Notes: generated from the sequence alone by a model not told the origin. 64,000 bases of DNA from an uncultured Pseudomonadota bacterium (GCA_913057905.1 CAJXPB010000001.1:1426001-1490000), one strand, 5' to 3'; counted from the stretch's first letter, positions 9,385 through 18,762 are shown. Made by a program: numbers and translations.

Positions 9385-10444
9385 CCTCTTCTCCGAACCA
9401 CTCCCGGCGGAAATACAGCGCCACGTGCACCATCCCGATGAGCACCGGTACCTCGATTAGCGGCCCGACGACCGCCGCGAAGGCCTCTCCGGACTGAATG
9501 CCAAAGACACCGATGGCGACGGCGATGGCGAGCTCGAAGTTGTTGCCCGAGGCGGTAAAGGCGAGGGTCGTCGTGCGCGAGTAGTCGGCCCCGATGGCGT
9601 AGGCCATCCAGAAGCTGACCAGAAACATCCCCACGAAGTAGATCGTCAGCGGCATCGCGATCCGCAACACATCGGTCGGAATCTGGACGATCATCTCGCC
9701 CTTGAGGCTGAACATCAGGACGATCGTCGCCAGCAGGGCCACCAGGGTCAGCGGTGAAATCGTCGGGATGAACTCCTCGTCGTACCAGGTCTCTCCCTTC
9801 CAGCGGACCAGTACCACCCGTGACAGAATGCCCAGGGCGAAGGGGATGCCCAGATAGATCATCACGCTCTTGAAGATCTCGGCGATGCTGACGTCAACCG
9901 CTGCGCCCTCCAGCCCAAACCAGGTCGGTACGATCGTAACGAAGACCCACGCGTAGAGGCTGTAGGTGAGGATCTGGAAGATGCTGTTGAAGGCGACCAG
10001 GCCGGCGGCGTATTCGCTGGAGCCATCGGCCAGGTCGTTCCACACCAAAACCATGGCGATACAGCGCGCCAGGCCCACCAGAATCAAGCCGACCATGTAG
10101 TGGGGCTGGTCCGACAGAAACAGGATCGCCAGGGCCGTCATCAAGATCGGGCCGATGACCCAGTTTTGAACCAGCGAGACGCCCAGAATGCGCCAGTTGG
10201 CGAAGACTTCGCCGAGTTCACTGTATTTCACCTTCGCCAGGGGCGGATACATCATCACGATCAGGCCGATGGCGATGGGGATGTTGGTCTTACCCACCTT
10301 GAACTGGTCGACGAATCCGGCCGTCTCCGGCACGAAGTGGCCCAGCCCAACCCCGATGCCCATGGCCACAAAAATCCAGACGGTCAGATAGCGGTCGAGC
10401 ACCGACATATCGCCGGCGACTTCCTGCGTCGAACGATCATCCAC
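9359..10444 (-). CDS. acr3: ACR3-type arsenite efflux permease
   Basis: ACR3 permeases export arsenite using the proton gradient. The protein (about 361 residues) has ten predicted membrane helices and the family hallmark cysteine in helix 4 ([16 protein letters not shown], about residue 128), required for As(III) transport, plus the late [14 protein letters not shown] motif. Start is uncertain: GTG 10444 has GGGAG 7 nt upstream and overlaps the arsC stop, ATG 10471 overlaps arsC further, and ATG 10408 is also possible. It is the last gene of the arsR-arsC-acr3 unit and converges on the endonuclease gene. Confidence 0.93.
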   Translation of the reverse strand: MDDRSTQEVAGDMSVLDRYLTVWIFVAMGIGVGLGHFVPETAGFVDQFKVGKTNIPIAIGLIVMMYPPLAKVKYSELGEVFANWRILGVSLVQNWVIGPILMTALAILFLSDQPHYMVGLILVGLARCIAMVLVWNDLADGSSEYAAGLVAFNSIFQILTYSLYAWVFVTIVPTWFGLEGAAVDVSIAEIFKSVMIYLGIPFALGILSRVVLVRWKGETWYDEEFIPTISPLTLVALLATIVLMFSLKGEMIVQIPTDVLRIAMPLTIYFVGMFLVSFWMAYAIGADYSRTTTLAFTASGNNFELAIAVAIGVFGIQSGEAFAAVVGPLIEVPVLIGMVHVALYFRREWFGEEVKSPKSAR

Positions 10445-10841
10445 GTTGAAACTCCCGTCGCATCCATGCATCGAGTTTATCTGAGATCACGTCTCGAGCC
10501 TGGCGAAAGTCCTCCAGACCGTCGGGGTCCTCCAGCGGCCAGTGGCGCCGGCGGGCCTCGCCCAGAAAGGCCGGACACACCTCGTCGGCGCACAGGGTGA
10601 TGACCCAGTCGACGGTGTCGGGGTCGACGTCGTCGACCGCATCGGAGGTATGGCCCGACAGATCGATCCCCACCTCATTCATGGCCTGCACGGCCAGGGG
10701 GTTGACCGTCGAAGGGGAGGAGCCAGCGGAAGCGACGTCCAAGGAGTCGAGGCCAAGATCGAGCGCCTTCGCCCGGGCCAGGCCTTCGGCCATCTGACTT
10801 CGGGCGGAGTTCGCCACGCACAAAAAGAGAACCTTTGCCAT
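10437..10841 (-). CDS. arsC: Thioredoxin-coupled arsenate reductase ArsC
   Basis: ArsC reduces arsenate to arsenite for export by the neighbouring pump. The 134-residue protein has the low-molecular-weight phosphatase-like P-loop CVANSAR (Cys8 nucleophile) and the resolving pair Cys84 and Cys89 in ITLCADEVC, the arrangement of the thioredoxin-dependent class. It overlaps the pump gene, and a degenerate copy of the ArsR-like inverted repeat lies in the 36 nt separating it from arsR. Confidence 0.94.
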   Translation of the reverse strand: MAKVLFLCVANSARSQMAEGLARAKALDLGLDSLDVASAGSSPSTVNPLAVQAMNEVGIDLSGHTSDAVDDVDPDTVDWVITLCADEVCPAFLGEARRRHWPLEDPDGLEDFRQARDVISDKLDAWMRREFQRG

Positions 10842-10847
10842 CTCATT

Positions 10848-10870
10848 ATCTATCGCATTTAAACGATTAG
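10848..10870. promoter_or_regulatory. Second, degenerate ArsR-box-like inverted repeat
   Basis: ATCTATCG(10848-10855), an 8-nt spacer, then CGATTAG(10864-10870). The second arm is identical to that of the box upstream of arsR, the spacer is the same length, and the first arm differs by one base. It lies between arsR and arsC, so the downstream genes may have their own ArsR-controlled promoter. This is inferred from the sequence match only. Confidence 0.5.
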
Positions 10871-10877
10871 TCGTCGC

Positions 10878-11228
10878 TCAGAGAGCGGCGACCAGCACCT
10901 TGAATTGCTTGAGAATGCCCGGCTCCACGCAGTAGCAGGTGCGCGGGCCGTCGACATCGCCGCGGATCAGACCGGCGTCCTTCAATGTTTTGAGGTGCTG
11001 GGAAATCGTCGATTGAGCATAGGGAAGCTCCTCGACGATCTCGCCGCAGATACACTGGTCGCGCTGCAGGAGAAGTCGCAGGATCGCCACGCGCGTGGGG
11101 TGGCCCAGGGCCGAGGCACACGTGGCGAGGAGCTCGTCGGCGTCTGGCCCCTGCACCTGATAGGACTCCGGCTCGGCCGGCGGTGGGCAACATGACTCGA
11201 GGTCTTCATCTTGCGGTTGTTCCGTCAT
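10878..11228 (-). CDS. arsR: ArsR-family arsenic-responsive repressor
   Basis: The 116-residue winged-helix regulator contains the family core [24 protein letters not shown] at about residues 59-82, where Cys59 and Cys61 sit at the start of the DNA-reading helix region as in As(III)-sensing ArsR. Further cysteine pairs occur at 13-14 (CCPPP) and 98/100 (CYC), so the metalloid site may use distal cysteines. It heads the arsR-arsC-acr3 operon and a perfect 9-bp inverted repeat lies upstream of its start, the likely operator. Arsenite binding would release it from DNA. Confidence 0.93.
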   Translation of the reverse strand: MTEQPQDEDLESCCPPPAEPESYQVQGPDADELLATCASALGHPTRVAILRLLLQRDQCICGEIVEELPYAQSTISQHLKTLKDAGLIRGDVDGPRTCYCVEPGILKQFKVLVAAL

Positions 11229-11242
11229 CGCGACTCCATGTT

Positions 11243-11268
11243 ATCTAATCGTTATCCAGCGATTAGAT
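11243..11268. promoter_or_regulatory. Probable ArsR operator (perfect inverted repeat)
   Basis: ATCTAATCG(11243-11251) and CGATTAGAT(11260-11268) are perfectly complementary 9-bp arms around an 8-bp spacer, starting 15 bp upstream of the arsR ATG. The position and the repetition of its arm between arsR and arsC point to the binding site of the ArsR encoded next to it. Confidence 0.7.
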
Positions 11269-11324
11269 CGGCTATCACGGGTCAGAGAAGACCTCAAGTG
11301 GAGTGTCCCCAATCTTTCGACATG

Positions 11325-11702
11325 TCAGATGTGTTCCAGGATATCGACTTCGTGGCCGTCGGGGTCGGTCACGGTCATCATGCGCGCACCCCAGGGCATG
11401 TCGGCAGGTTCGGTGGCGGTCACGCCGTGTCGCTGGCAGTGGTCATAGACCGCATCGACGTCGTCGACCTCGAAGCTGATCTTGATGCGGGTACGGCCGG
11501 GCTCGTACTCGGCGTCGGGATGAAGGCCAATTTCGAAACCGCCGGCGTAGACGCGGGCATACCCCGGTTCGTCGACGGCGCCCCAATCCTCGGTCACACT
11601 GTGGGAGGCGTCGTCCCAGTAGCCGGTGAACTCGAGTCCGAGTTTGTCCCGGTAGAACTCTACGCTCTTTTTCAGGTCCGAGACGTAGAGCATGACACTC
11701 AT
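11325..11702 (-). CDS. VOC (glyoxalase/bleomycin-resistance) superfamily protein
   Basis: The 125-residue protein starts at MSVMLYVSDLKKSVEFYRDKLG, chosen because GGGAGGA precedes that ATG by about 7 nt. It shows the paired beta-alpha-beta-beta-beta halves of the VOC fold: the N-terminal half ends near FEIGLHPD, and the C-terminal half ends with WGARMMTVTDPDGHEVDILEHI, where Glu is a typical metal ligand. It has no cysteines resembling the ArsI C-As lyase, so despite lying beside the ars genes a role in arsenic chemistry is not supported. Function within the superfamily is open. Confidence 0.8.
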   Translation of the reverse strand: MSVMLYVSDLKKSVEFYRDKLGLEFTGYWDDASHSVTEDWGAVDEPGYARVYAGGFEIGLHPDAEYEPGRTRIKISFEVDDVDAVYDHCQRHGVTATEPADMPWGARMMTVTDPDGHEVDILEHI

Positions 11703-11908
11703 CGACGCGTCCTCCCACATGCGGTCCTCCGGATGGGGCCAGAAAATCGAAATTGCCGCACAACCAATTGCACGTTGCTGCATCTCAGAGGTGGCGTCGG
11801 TTCGCACCTTCGACCTCTGAGTCTGACGACTCACGTTGGAGCGGGGCCTTGCGAGCCGACGCTTCATTCATTTCTTGGATAGTCGATCAACGACGTCCCA
11901 TAAAGCAA

Positions 11909-11936
11909 CCCCCGACTCGCACTTGGCGAGCCGGGG
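11909..11936 (-). terminator. Rho-independent-like terminator of the 12-kb lipoprotein gene
   Basis: CCCCCG-x-CTCGC, loop ACTTG, GCGAG-x-CGGGGG forms an 11-bp stem with one mismatch. Read on the minus strand it is followed by TTGCTTTAT, and it lies 35 bp past the stop of the lipoprotein gene. Confidence 0.6.
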
Positions 11937-11971
11937 GGCGAGGTCGGCGTGAATCTAGTTAGATCCTATGG

Positions 11972-13693
11972 TCACGGTACCTGCGGCGGGTTGCATGCCC
12001 CGTTGCAGAGGTCGGTGGCCGCCACGTCGGCCGGGTCGATGATTGTCGACACCGGGAAGGTCGCGCTGGCGCTGCCGCTCGGGCAGACACTTCCGGGCAC
12101 CTTGGCATCGAGGACGACGGTCTCACCCTTGCCCATGACCGTGGTGTGGTCGATGTCGTTGCCGTAGTCGAAGCCGGAACCGAACAGACCGTCGGTGACC
12201 GGGTGGCTGTCGGCCCTGGAGACCTCGTAGTTCGACCCGGCATTGTTGTTGGTCGTCAGACCACAGGTCGTCGTCCCGTTGTTCTGGAAGTTCAGGAAAC
12301 TGAACGTATCCATGTGGGGGTTACCGGGACCGCCGCCTGCGACGGGTCCGGCCATGTCGTCACCCTGGATGACCAGTCCGCCTCCGGTGTTGCGGAACTT
12401 CATCAACGCAGTGTGGCTCGCCGGGTCGTCGACCGGATAGCCCGGGTTCGAGAACCAGACGATGTCGTATTGCGACAGCGGTCCGGCCGAGCCATTGGAG
12501 CTGCCGTAGGAAAGGCCACCTGAGGGCTCGTCGATCTTGGTGACATTGCCGTTGCCGTATTTCGCCTTCAGGCGATCCGTGACCCACTGGGCGTCACCGG
12601 GGTGTTCACCCTGGTCGTTGTCGTCCTTGACGTAGAGGACCTTTGCGGACCCGGGGTCGGCGAAGAATGGATTGACCCATCCAGCCGTCTGCTTGACGTA
12701 ATCCTTCGCGTCTCCGGTGCTAGTCGGGCCCGGGTTGTTGTTCATGGCCATCAGGATGACCGACGAACGTCCGGGACAGTCGACGCCGGAGTAGACCGGG
12801 AAACTGATGTCGTCATTCGACGCGTTGGGATTCCCCTGGTTGGCCAGGATATTCTCGATCCGGTTGAGCTGTCCGGTCGAGTCGGTCGCAAGGTCATAGG
12901 CGGTCAGGTTGAAGCCATAATCGCCCTTCGGGCCGGTCGTGATCTCGGCGCACACCTTCCATTTTTTATTGTTTTCGCCGACGCGCTTCTTGCTGACCTG
13001 CCGGAGTGAGCCCTGGTACTGGCCCATCGATGTAGACGACCAGACGAACTCGAGCGGGTCGTTGTCGGGGTCCTTGACGGTGACGCACACCTGGTTTTTG
13101 TTTTTGTTGCTCTTTTTGCACTGGCTGATGAACTTCGAGTCTTTGAAGTTCACCGACAGGACTTCGGGCGGGTGATTGATCGTACCCAGCACATCGAGGC
13201 CGCCTTTCTTGGGACCCTTGCACTGGTTGATCAACAGGATTTCGTTGGTCTGACCATCTTCGACGGTCACACCCGTCTTGGTCGCCTTCGAGCAATCTTG
13301 GCTCTTGGTGTAGTTGTTCTGGGGACCGGTCAGTGGCTGCGTTTCGACGTCGTAGCAGCCGGCTGGAAGCGTAAAGTAGTGGTCGCTGAAGAGGTGCTGG
13401 CTGTCGGCGTCGTACGGTTTGTCTTCGAACTCACTGATTCCACCGGGAAGGTACATGTCCTCGAGGTCCTTTTTGACCGTCTGGCTCACCGAGGACGTGG
13501 GTGTATTCGCACATCCGGTGACTTTGAACTTCATACCGGTCACATCGGTGTCGGCCAGGGTGTCACTGGAGAGTGCCAGCCCCGAGGTCCGCGGACCCGG
13601 GTCGGCGGGGTTCGAATCTCCGTCGACACCGGCACATCCCGCGATCAAGCCGAGTGAAGCGAAAAATGAAACTACGAGCGTCCATTTTTGCAT
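11972..13693 (-). CDS. Large lipoprotein with Ig-like and ThuA-like regions
   Basis: The start at ATG 13693 (GAGGAG 9 nt upstream) gives a 573-residue protein with a lipoprotein signal ending in LIAGC. The middle (about 190-260) resembles a bacterial Ig/PKD-like module (HPPEVLSVNF...VKDPDNDPLEFVWSS). The C-terminal half has an alternating beta/alpha pattern, with VLYVKDDN, YDIVWFSNPGYP and GGGLVIQGDDM, reminiscent of the glutamine-amidotransferase-like ThuA/DUF4350 fold, but I see no catalytic cysteine motif. Two lysine/asparagine-rich patches are odd for a protein this acidic. Likely surface-exposed; function unknown. Confidence 0.72.
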   Translation of the reverse strand: MQKWTLVVSFFASLGLIAGCAGVDGDSNPADPGPRTSGLALSSDTLADTDVTGMKFKVTGCANTPTSSVSQTVKKDLEDMYLPGGISEFEDKPYDADSQHLFSDHYFTLPAGCYDVETQPLTGPQNNYTKSQDCSKATKTGVTVEDGQTNEILLINQCKGPKKGGLDVLGTINHPPEVLSVNFKDSKFISQCKKSNKNKNQVCVTVKDPDNDPLEFVWSSTSMGQYQGSLRQVSKKRVGENNKKWKVCAEITTGPKGDYGFNLTAYDLATDSTGQLNRIENILANQGNPNASNDDISFPVYSGVDCPGRSSVILMAMNNNPGPTSTGDAKDYVKQTAGWVNPFFADPGSAKVLYVKDDNDQGEHPGDAQWVTDRLKAKYGNGNVTKIDEPSGGLSYGSSNGSAGPLSQYDIVWFSNPGYPVDDPASHTALMKFRNTGGGLVIQGDDMAGPVAGGGPGNPHMDTFSFLNFQNNGTTTCGLTTNNNAGSNYEVSRADSHPVTDGLFGSGFDYGNDIDHTTVMGKGETVVLDAKVPGSVCPSGSASATFPVSTIIDPADVAATDLCNGACNPPQVP

Positions 13694-14288
13694 AGCGTCG
13701 TTCTCCTCAATTCGGACCCTTTCGGGCCCAGAGCAGGCCACCGTACATCGGCTCGATGCGCCGTCGAGCCGTCGGCGGCGAATCAGACTCACGAATTATT
13801 CGCGCGGAGTCCGCTCCCGGCACGGCAGAGATCCATGCGTCTGCTGGTCACCCAGCGGAGGCTCGTCAAAAAACGACGAGCGCAGGGAGCAGATACGGCC
13901 TGTACTGCAATTGAGGCAGCCGCCCCGACGGAAGCGGGATACGGCGAATACTACGGCGGGCTGCATACTTTCGTCGCCAACGGCGACGTTCAGATCGACG
14001 AGAGTCAGCCGGTTCCGTCAGAAATGCTGACGCAATACCAGTCTGCAAGGTGAGAATTCTACCTCGTCTGGGGATTTTCCCCTTTGACTCTCATCGACAT
14101 GTCAATGGTATTCAGCTCTCAAGAAAAGCAAACGATCGAGTGAAACTTTTCCCGATCCTCGAAGGGAAAACGTGACCAAAGTCTAAAAAATGCGTGTTTT
14201 CATGGGGATCACAACGGCGGTTGGACATCCGTCCGTGGCTGTGTGACACCCGCCTCGCTGCTGGCTACCCCGATCCCATCCATCCACC
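13694..14288. other. Hairpin-rich 595-bp intergenic region
   Basis: No convincing gene. Four perfect inverted repeats occur: GCTCGTC/GACGAGC (13861-13881, loop of six A then C), CGTCGCC/GGCGACG (13973-13989, 3-nt loop), GGGGA/TCCCC (14069-14081), and TTTTCCC/GGGAAAA (14147-14170). The last 130 bp are AT-rich and should contain the promoter of the EamA transporter gene. A weak 72-codon plus-strand frame at 13835-14053 has no good ribosome binding site. Confidence 0.4.
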
Positions 14289-15185
14289 ATGAAACGCACG
14301 ACCCTCGCCTACATTGCGCTTCTGGGTACCATGCTTCTGTGGTCCTCGGCCTTTCCTGGCATCAAGTTCGTACTGCGCCGCCTGCAGGATCCCTACGCCA
14401 TTGCGATGCTGCGGCTGGGATTCGCCTCGGCCGGCCTTCTGGTGGCGGCGGCCATCATGCGACTGCCCCTGCCACACCGCGAGGACCTCGGCATGATCGC
14501 CCTGACGGGCGTGCTCGGCTTCAGCCTGTATCACTGCTTGCTGAACCTCGGGATGTCCTACGAGATGGTCTCGGCGGGACAGGGTTCCTTCATCATTTCG
14601 ACGGTCCCGATCTGGACGACGCTTCTGGCGCGGCCCTACCTTGGCGAAGAAATCACGCCGTACGCCTGGGGCGGGATGGCACTGGGTCTGTCGGGGGTAG
14701 GCCTGATGAGCCTGGACCCGAGCTCGCTGAGCTTCTCGGAAGGAAGCCTGATCGTGCTCTCCGGTGCGGTCTCGTCGGCTTCGTGTTTCGTCCTTCAAAA
14801 GCGGCTGCTCGATCGCTACCGGCCCCTGCATGTCTCGATCTATGTGACCATCGCGGGTTCCCTGCCGATCCTGGCGTATCTGCCCTGGGCCTGGGAGCCG
14901 GTCGCGGCGATGGATACCGCCGGCTGGGCTGCCGTCGCTTACCTGGGGCTGTTTCCCATCGGTCTTGGCTACTTTCTGAACGCCTTCGCGCTGTCGCGCT
15001 TGCCGGCAAATCGATCGACCCAGTTTTTGCTGATGGTCCCGCTCTTTGCCACGGTCCTCGCCTGGCTCATCCTTGGCGACTGGCCCCGTCCGATTATCGC
15101 AGTCGGCGGACCGATGATCCTCGGCGGCATCCTGCTGGGACAGCGAGGCACGTCGTCTGAGGACGAAGACTCACCCGAAGCCTGA
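14289..15185 (+). CDS. EamA/DMT-family transporter
   Basis: The 298-residue integral membrane protein has ten hydrophobic segments arranged as two five-helix EamA repeats, with the repeat signatures WSSAFPGIKFVL (first) and SASCFVLQKRLL (second) and a C-terminal LGDWPRPIIAVGG. Members of the drug/metabolite transporter superfamily export amino acids, nucleotides or other small metabolites; the substrate cannot be predicted. It precedes the molybdenum hydroxylase operon by 107 bp but does not look part of it. Confidence 0.9.
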   Translation: MKRTTLAYIALLGTMLLWSSAFPGIKFVLRRLQDPYAIAMLRLGFASAGLLVAAAIMRLPLPHREDLGMIALTGVLGFSLYHCLLNLGMSYEMVSAGQGSFIISTVPIWTTLLARPYLGEEITPYAWGGMALGLSGVGLMSLDPSSLSFSEGSLIVLSGAVSSASCFVLQKRLLDRYRPLHVSIYVTIAGSLPILAYLPWAWEPVAAMDTAGWAAVAYLGLFPIGLGYFLNAFALSRLPANRSTQFLLMVPLFATVLAWLILGDWPRPIIAVGGPMILGGILLGQRGTSSEDEDSPEA

Positions 15186-15187
15186 GT

Positions 15188-15205
15188 CGGTAAAACTGGC
15201 TCTTG
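15188..15205 (+). repeat. 18-bp direct repeat, copy 1 (upstream of iorB)
   Basis: CGGTAAAACTGGCTCTTG, directly after the transporter stop and 87 bp before iorB. It matches the copy at 20386-20403 at 16 of 18 positions in the same orientation, so the pair brackets the whole iorB-xdhC operon. It may be a shared promoter element or a boundary repeat left by insertion. Confidence 0.55.
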
Positions 15206-15292
15206 GATGGGCCCCAGCTGTCGTGATACCCTCGGAATTGTATTTTAACGAGCGGTTGCCATTTCGGTTCCCATCTCAGGCGAGTCTCCGCG

Positions 15293-17635
15293 ATGACCCA
15301 CGACGATTCGGACGCTGAGGACGGACCACTCGGCGACGAAGGCTTGCTCAACATCAGCCGCCGGGGTTTTCTCGGCGGTGCGGGCGCCTTCGCCGTCGGA
15401 CTCTTTTTATTCGGCGACGAAGCCCTCGCCGACGTCTCGGTCGTAGACGGGCTCACCGACTTCGAAGAGTCCGACATCAAGCCGCGGCTCTTTGTGACGA
15501 TCCAACCCGATGGGGCCGTCAAACTGGTATGCCACCGCTCCGAGATGGGCCAGCAGGTCTGGACCGCCCTCGCCCAGGTGATGGTCGAGGAACTCGAGGC
15601 GAAGTGGGACGACGTCGAAATCGTCCAGGCCGAAGGGCATCCCCGCTACGGCGATCAAAACACCGATGGCTCCCGCTCGATCCGATACAACTTCACCCGA
15701 TTTCGGGTCATGGGCGCGGCCATCCGTTCGATGCTCGAGCAGGCCGCTGCACGTCAGTGGGATGTCGATGCCTCGGAGTGTTCGGCCAAAGCCGGAGAGA
15801 TCACACACGGACCCAGCGGCCGAACCGTCTCCTTCGGTGACGTCGTCGAAACGGCCAAAGACATCGCCGTTCCCTCGACCGACAGCCTCCAGCTACAGGA
15901 CCGCGAGGACTGGGATTTCATCGGCGAACCGGTCAAGTCGCTCATCACGCCGTCTATTATTAAGGGCGAGGGCGTGTACGCGCAGGACCTTCAGGTCGAC
16001 GGGATGAAAGTGGCCGTCATCGCTCGGCCACCCCAGGTCCTCGGCCGTCCGAAGAATGTCGACGACTCGGCTGCGCTGGAAGTGCCCGGCGTCGAAAAGA
16101 CGGTAACCCTGCCGGACATCGACGAGCCGGTCGCCTTCAAACCCCTGGGCGGTGTCGCCGTCATCGCCGACAACACCTGGGCGGCCATGAAGGGCCGAGA
16201 CGCCCTCGAAGTCGAGTGGGAAGCCGGGCCGAACGCCGACTACAATTCCGACGAATTCAGAGAGACATTGATCGAGACTGCGCGCGAGTCGGGTGACGTA
16301 CGCCGAAAGCGCGGCGACGTCGGCCAGGCGATGTCGAACGCAGACAGCACGGTCGAGGCCGAATACTACGTTCCGCATCTCGCCCACACCGCCATGGAGC
16401 CGCCGGCCGCCCTGGCCGAGTGGGACGACGACGGCAAGGTGGTCTGCTGGGGCTGCGTTCAGGCGCCCCAGGCCGCCCGAAATCTCGTCGCCGACTACTG
16501 CGAGGTCCCCAAAGACGACGTGACCATCCAGATCACCTGGCTGGGCGGCGGCTTCGGTCGCAAATCAAAGCCCGACTTCTTCGGCGAGGCCGCCTGGCTG
16601 GCCCGCGAGGTCGAAGAGCCGGTCAAGGTCGTCTGGACCCGCGAAGACTCGGTCCGCCACAGCTACTACCACACCGTGAGCGCCCAGCGCATGGAGGGCG
16701 CCATCGACAAAGACGGTGCGTGCACCGCGTTTTTGCACCGCACTGTCTTTCCGCCGATCACCTCGACGTTCGACGCCAGCGCCACGAGCCCGACCTGGGG
16801 TGACCTCAGACAGGGCGCGACCGACACGCCCTTCGATGTGCCGAACCTTCAGGTCGAGAGCGGCGAAGCCGAAGCCCACGTCCGCACCGGCTGGCTGCGC
16901 TCGGTCGCCAACATTTACCACGCATTTGCCGTCCAGAGTTTTGTCGGTGAACTCGCCGCCGAGGCCGAACGCGATCAGAAAGACTTCCTCCTCGACCTTA
17001 TCGGCCCACCGCGGAAGGTAGACCCGCGTGACGAAGGCGCTCAGTACGACAATTACGGCAGCCCGATGGACAAATACCCCATCGACACCGGGCGCATGGC
17101 GACGGCCGTGGAGATGGCGGCCGACATGGCCGGCTGGGGCCGCGAGCTCGGCGAGGGCCACGGCATGGGCATCGCGGTCCACCGGTCGTTTTGCAGCTAC
17201 GTGGCCACCGCCCTGGAGGTCGCCGTCGACGACGATGGCGCACTGACGATCCCGGGCGTCTGGTCGGTCATCGACGCCGGCACCGTCGTCAATCCGAACC
17301 ACGTAAAACACCAGCTCGAAGGCGGCACCATCTTTGGGCTGACCTGCGCGATGCACGGCGAAATCACCGCCACCGACGGCGCCATCGATCAGGCGAACTT
17401 CCCCGACTTCAGGCTGATGCGCATGGACGAAGCTCCGCGGCAGATGGAGGCCCGGATCGTCGAGTCCGACGCCCCGCCCGGCGGCGTCGGCGAACCACCC
17501 ACGCCCCCGGCCGCCCCGGCGCTGACGAATGCCATCTACGATGCCACCGGCATCCGAATTCGCTCGCTGCCGATCTTTGACGATTCCTGGGAGGATCGGC
17601 TGCCCATCGACGACACCCAAGGAGACGGCCGATGA
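15293..17635 (+). CDS. iorB: Molybdopterin-binding subunit of aldehyde/isoquinoline-type oxidoreductase
   Basis: The 780-residue protein is the large molybdenum-binding subunit of the xanthine oxidase family, of the IorB type used in periplasmic aldehyde or N-heterocycle oxidation. It begins with a twin-arginine signal (SRRGFLGGAGAFAVG, about residues 22-36). Typical segments are GQQVWTALAQVMVEEL, GGGFGRKSKPDF and a late GVGEPPTPPAAPALTNAI, where the Glu matches the catalytic glutamate loop (GVGE) of the family. It overlaps iorA by 4 nt. Gene order iorB-iorA is the reverse of the common iorA-iorB. Electron acceptor is probably the cytochrome encoded next. Confidence 0.92.
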   Translation: MTHDDSDAEDGPLGDEGLLNISRRGFLGGAGAFAVGLFLFGDEALADVSVVDGLTDFEESDIKPRLFVTIQPDGAVKLVCHRSEMGQQVWTALAQVMVEELEAKWDDVEIVQAEGHPRYGDQNTDGSRSIRYNFTRFRVMGAAIRSMLEQAAARQWDVDASECSAKAGEITHGPSGRTVSFGDVVETAKDIAVPSTDSLQLQDREDWDFIGEPVKSLITPSIIKGEGVYAQDLQVDGMKVAVIARPPQVLGRPKNVDDSAALEVPGVEKTVTLPDIDEPVAFKPLGGVAVIADNTWAAMKGRDALEVEWEAGPNADYNSDEFRETLIETARESGDVRRKRGDVGQAMSNADSTVEAEYYVPHLAHTAMEPPAALAEWDDDGKVVCWGCVQAPQAARNLVADYCEVPKDDVTIQITWLGGGFGRKSKPDFFGEAAWLAREVEEPVKVVWTREDSVRHSYYHTVSAQRMEGAIDKDGACTAFLHRTVFPPITSTFDASATSPTWGDLRQGATDTPFDVPNLQVESGEAEAHVRTGWLRSVANIYHAFAVQSFVGELAAEAERDQKDFLLDLIGPPRKVDPRDEGAQYDNYGSPMDKYPIDTGRMATAVEMAADMAGWGRELGEGHGMGIAVHRSFCSYVATALEVAVDDDGALTIPGVWSVIDAGTVVNPNHVKHQLEGGTIFGLTCAMHGEITATDGAIDQANFPDFRLMRMDEAPRQMEARIVESDAPPGGVGEPPTPPAAPALTNAIYDATGIRIRSLPIFDDSWEDRLPIDDTQGDGR

Positions 17636-18090
17636 ATGTGACTCTCACGGTCAACGGCGAAGAACGCGAACTCGACGTCCCCAAGGGGACGCCCCTGTTG
17701 TGGGTGCTGCGCGACTATCTGGGCCTGACCGGCACCAAATACGGGTGCGGGGTCGGCCAGTGCGGCTCGTGCACTGTCCATATTCAGGGATCCACGAAAC
17801 GATCCTGCATCATCCCCATCGAAGATGCCGCCGGAGGAACGGTCACGACCATCGAAAGTGTCGAAGGGCCCGAGGCCGAAGCATTGCGTCAGGCCTGGCT
17901 CGAACTCGATGTTCCGCAATGCGGCTACTGCCAGGCCGGTCAACTGATGTCGGCCATCGCCCTCCTCAAAGAGGTGCCGAACCCCGACGACTCCGACATC
18001 GACCAGGCGATGAGCGGAAACATCTGCCGTTGCGGCACCTACATGCGTATTCGCCGTGGCATCAAACTCGCCGCCGAGGAGCTCGAATGA
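17632..18090 (+). CDS. iorA: [2Fe-2S] subunit of the molybdenum hydroxylase
   Basis: The 152-residue protein carries the two [2Fe-2S] clusters of the xanthine oxidase family. The plant-ferredoxin-like cluster uses Cys39, 44, 47 and 59 (CGVGQCGSC), and the C-terminal all-helical cluster uses Cys97, 100, 132 and 134 (CGYC, CRC). It has no signal peptide, so it is presumably folded, joined to IorB and carried through the Tat system on the IorB signal. It is coupled by ATGA overlaps to iorB on one side and to the cytochrome gene on the other. There is no FAD subunit, as expected for the Ior class. Confidence 0.95.
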   Translation: MNVTLTVNGEERELDVPKGTPLLWVLRDYLGLTGTKYGCGVGQCGSCTVHIQGSTKRSCIIPIEDAAGGTVTTIESVEGPEAEALRQAWLELDVPQCGYCQAGQLMSAIALLKEVPNPDDSDIDQAMSGNICRCGTYMRIRRGIKLAAEELE

Positions 18091-18749
18091 GACATGTCAT
18101 CCGAGATCTAGTGACGGCCACTGCCCTCGCAGGACTCGTGCTCGCGGGCTGCGACGGATGTTCTGAAAAGGACAAGAAGCAGGCAGAACAAGGGCCTGCC
18201 GCCGGCGAAAAGGTCACCTCTGAAGGCGGCTCACTACCTTCGCTCGAATCCTTCAGCGACATCGACAAAGAAGCCGACCGCTCCCGAGAGATCTTCCAGT
18301 CGATCGGGACGGTTCTCAAACATCCGCGCTGCGTCAATTGTCACCCCACCGAAGATCAACCGCTCATGGGCGATCGCAGTCGACCCCATCGCCCGATGGT
18401 CGTACGGGGCAAGGGCGGCATGGGCGCCCCCGGCATGCGATGCAACACCTGCCATACTAACAAAAACTACCAGGGCGTTCCGGGCGGAGCCGGGTGGCGT
18501 ATGGCCCCGGCCGAGATGGCGTGGGAGGGGAAGTCGCTCGCCGAGATATGCCGGCAGATCAAAGACCCCGAGCGCAATGGCGGCAAGAGCCTCGAACAAC
18601 TCGCCGAGCACATGGCCGAAGACAACCTCGTTGCGTACGGCTGGAACCCACCCGAGCAATATGAACCCGCCCCTGGCACCCATCAGCGCTTCGGTACACT
18701 CGCCAGAGCCTGGATCGATTCGGGCGCGCACTGCCCCGATGCCGAATGA
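18087..18749 (+). CDS. Dihaem c-type cytochrome lipoprotein
   Basis: The 220-residue protein starts with a lipoprotein signal (LAGLVLAGC, Cys22) and carries two haem c motifs, CVNCH (82-86) and CNTCH (119-123). Methionines that could serve as axial ligands lie between and after them (PLMGD, GGMGAPGM, RMAPAEM). Its 4-nt overlap with iorA implies it is the dedicated electron acceptor of the IorBA enzyme, passing electrons from the periplasmic hydroxylase to the respiratory chain. This is inferred from context; the haem motifs are seen directly. Confidence 0.85.
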   Translation: MRHVIRDLVTATALAGLVLAGCDGCSEKDKKQAEQGPAAGEKVTSEGGSLPSLESFSDIDKEADRSREIFQSIGTVLKHPRCVNCHPTEDQPLMGDRSRPHRPMVVRGKGGMGAPGMRCNTCHTNKNYQGVPGGAGWRMAPAEMAWEGKSLAEICRQIKDPERNGGKSLEQLAEHMAEDNLVAYGWNPPEQYEPAPGTHQRFGTLARAWIDSGAHCPDAE

Positions 18750-18762
18750 TGAGGCGACAGGG

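Noticed and set aside
13835..14053. 72-codon plus-strand frame in the hairpin-rich gap
   Set aside because: Weak codon bias, no good ribosome binding site, and several hairpins run through it.
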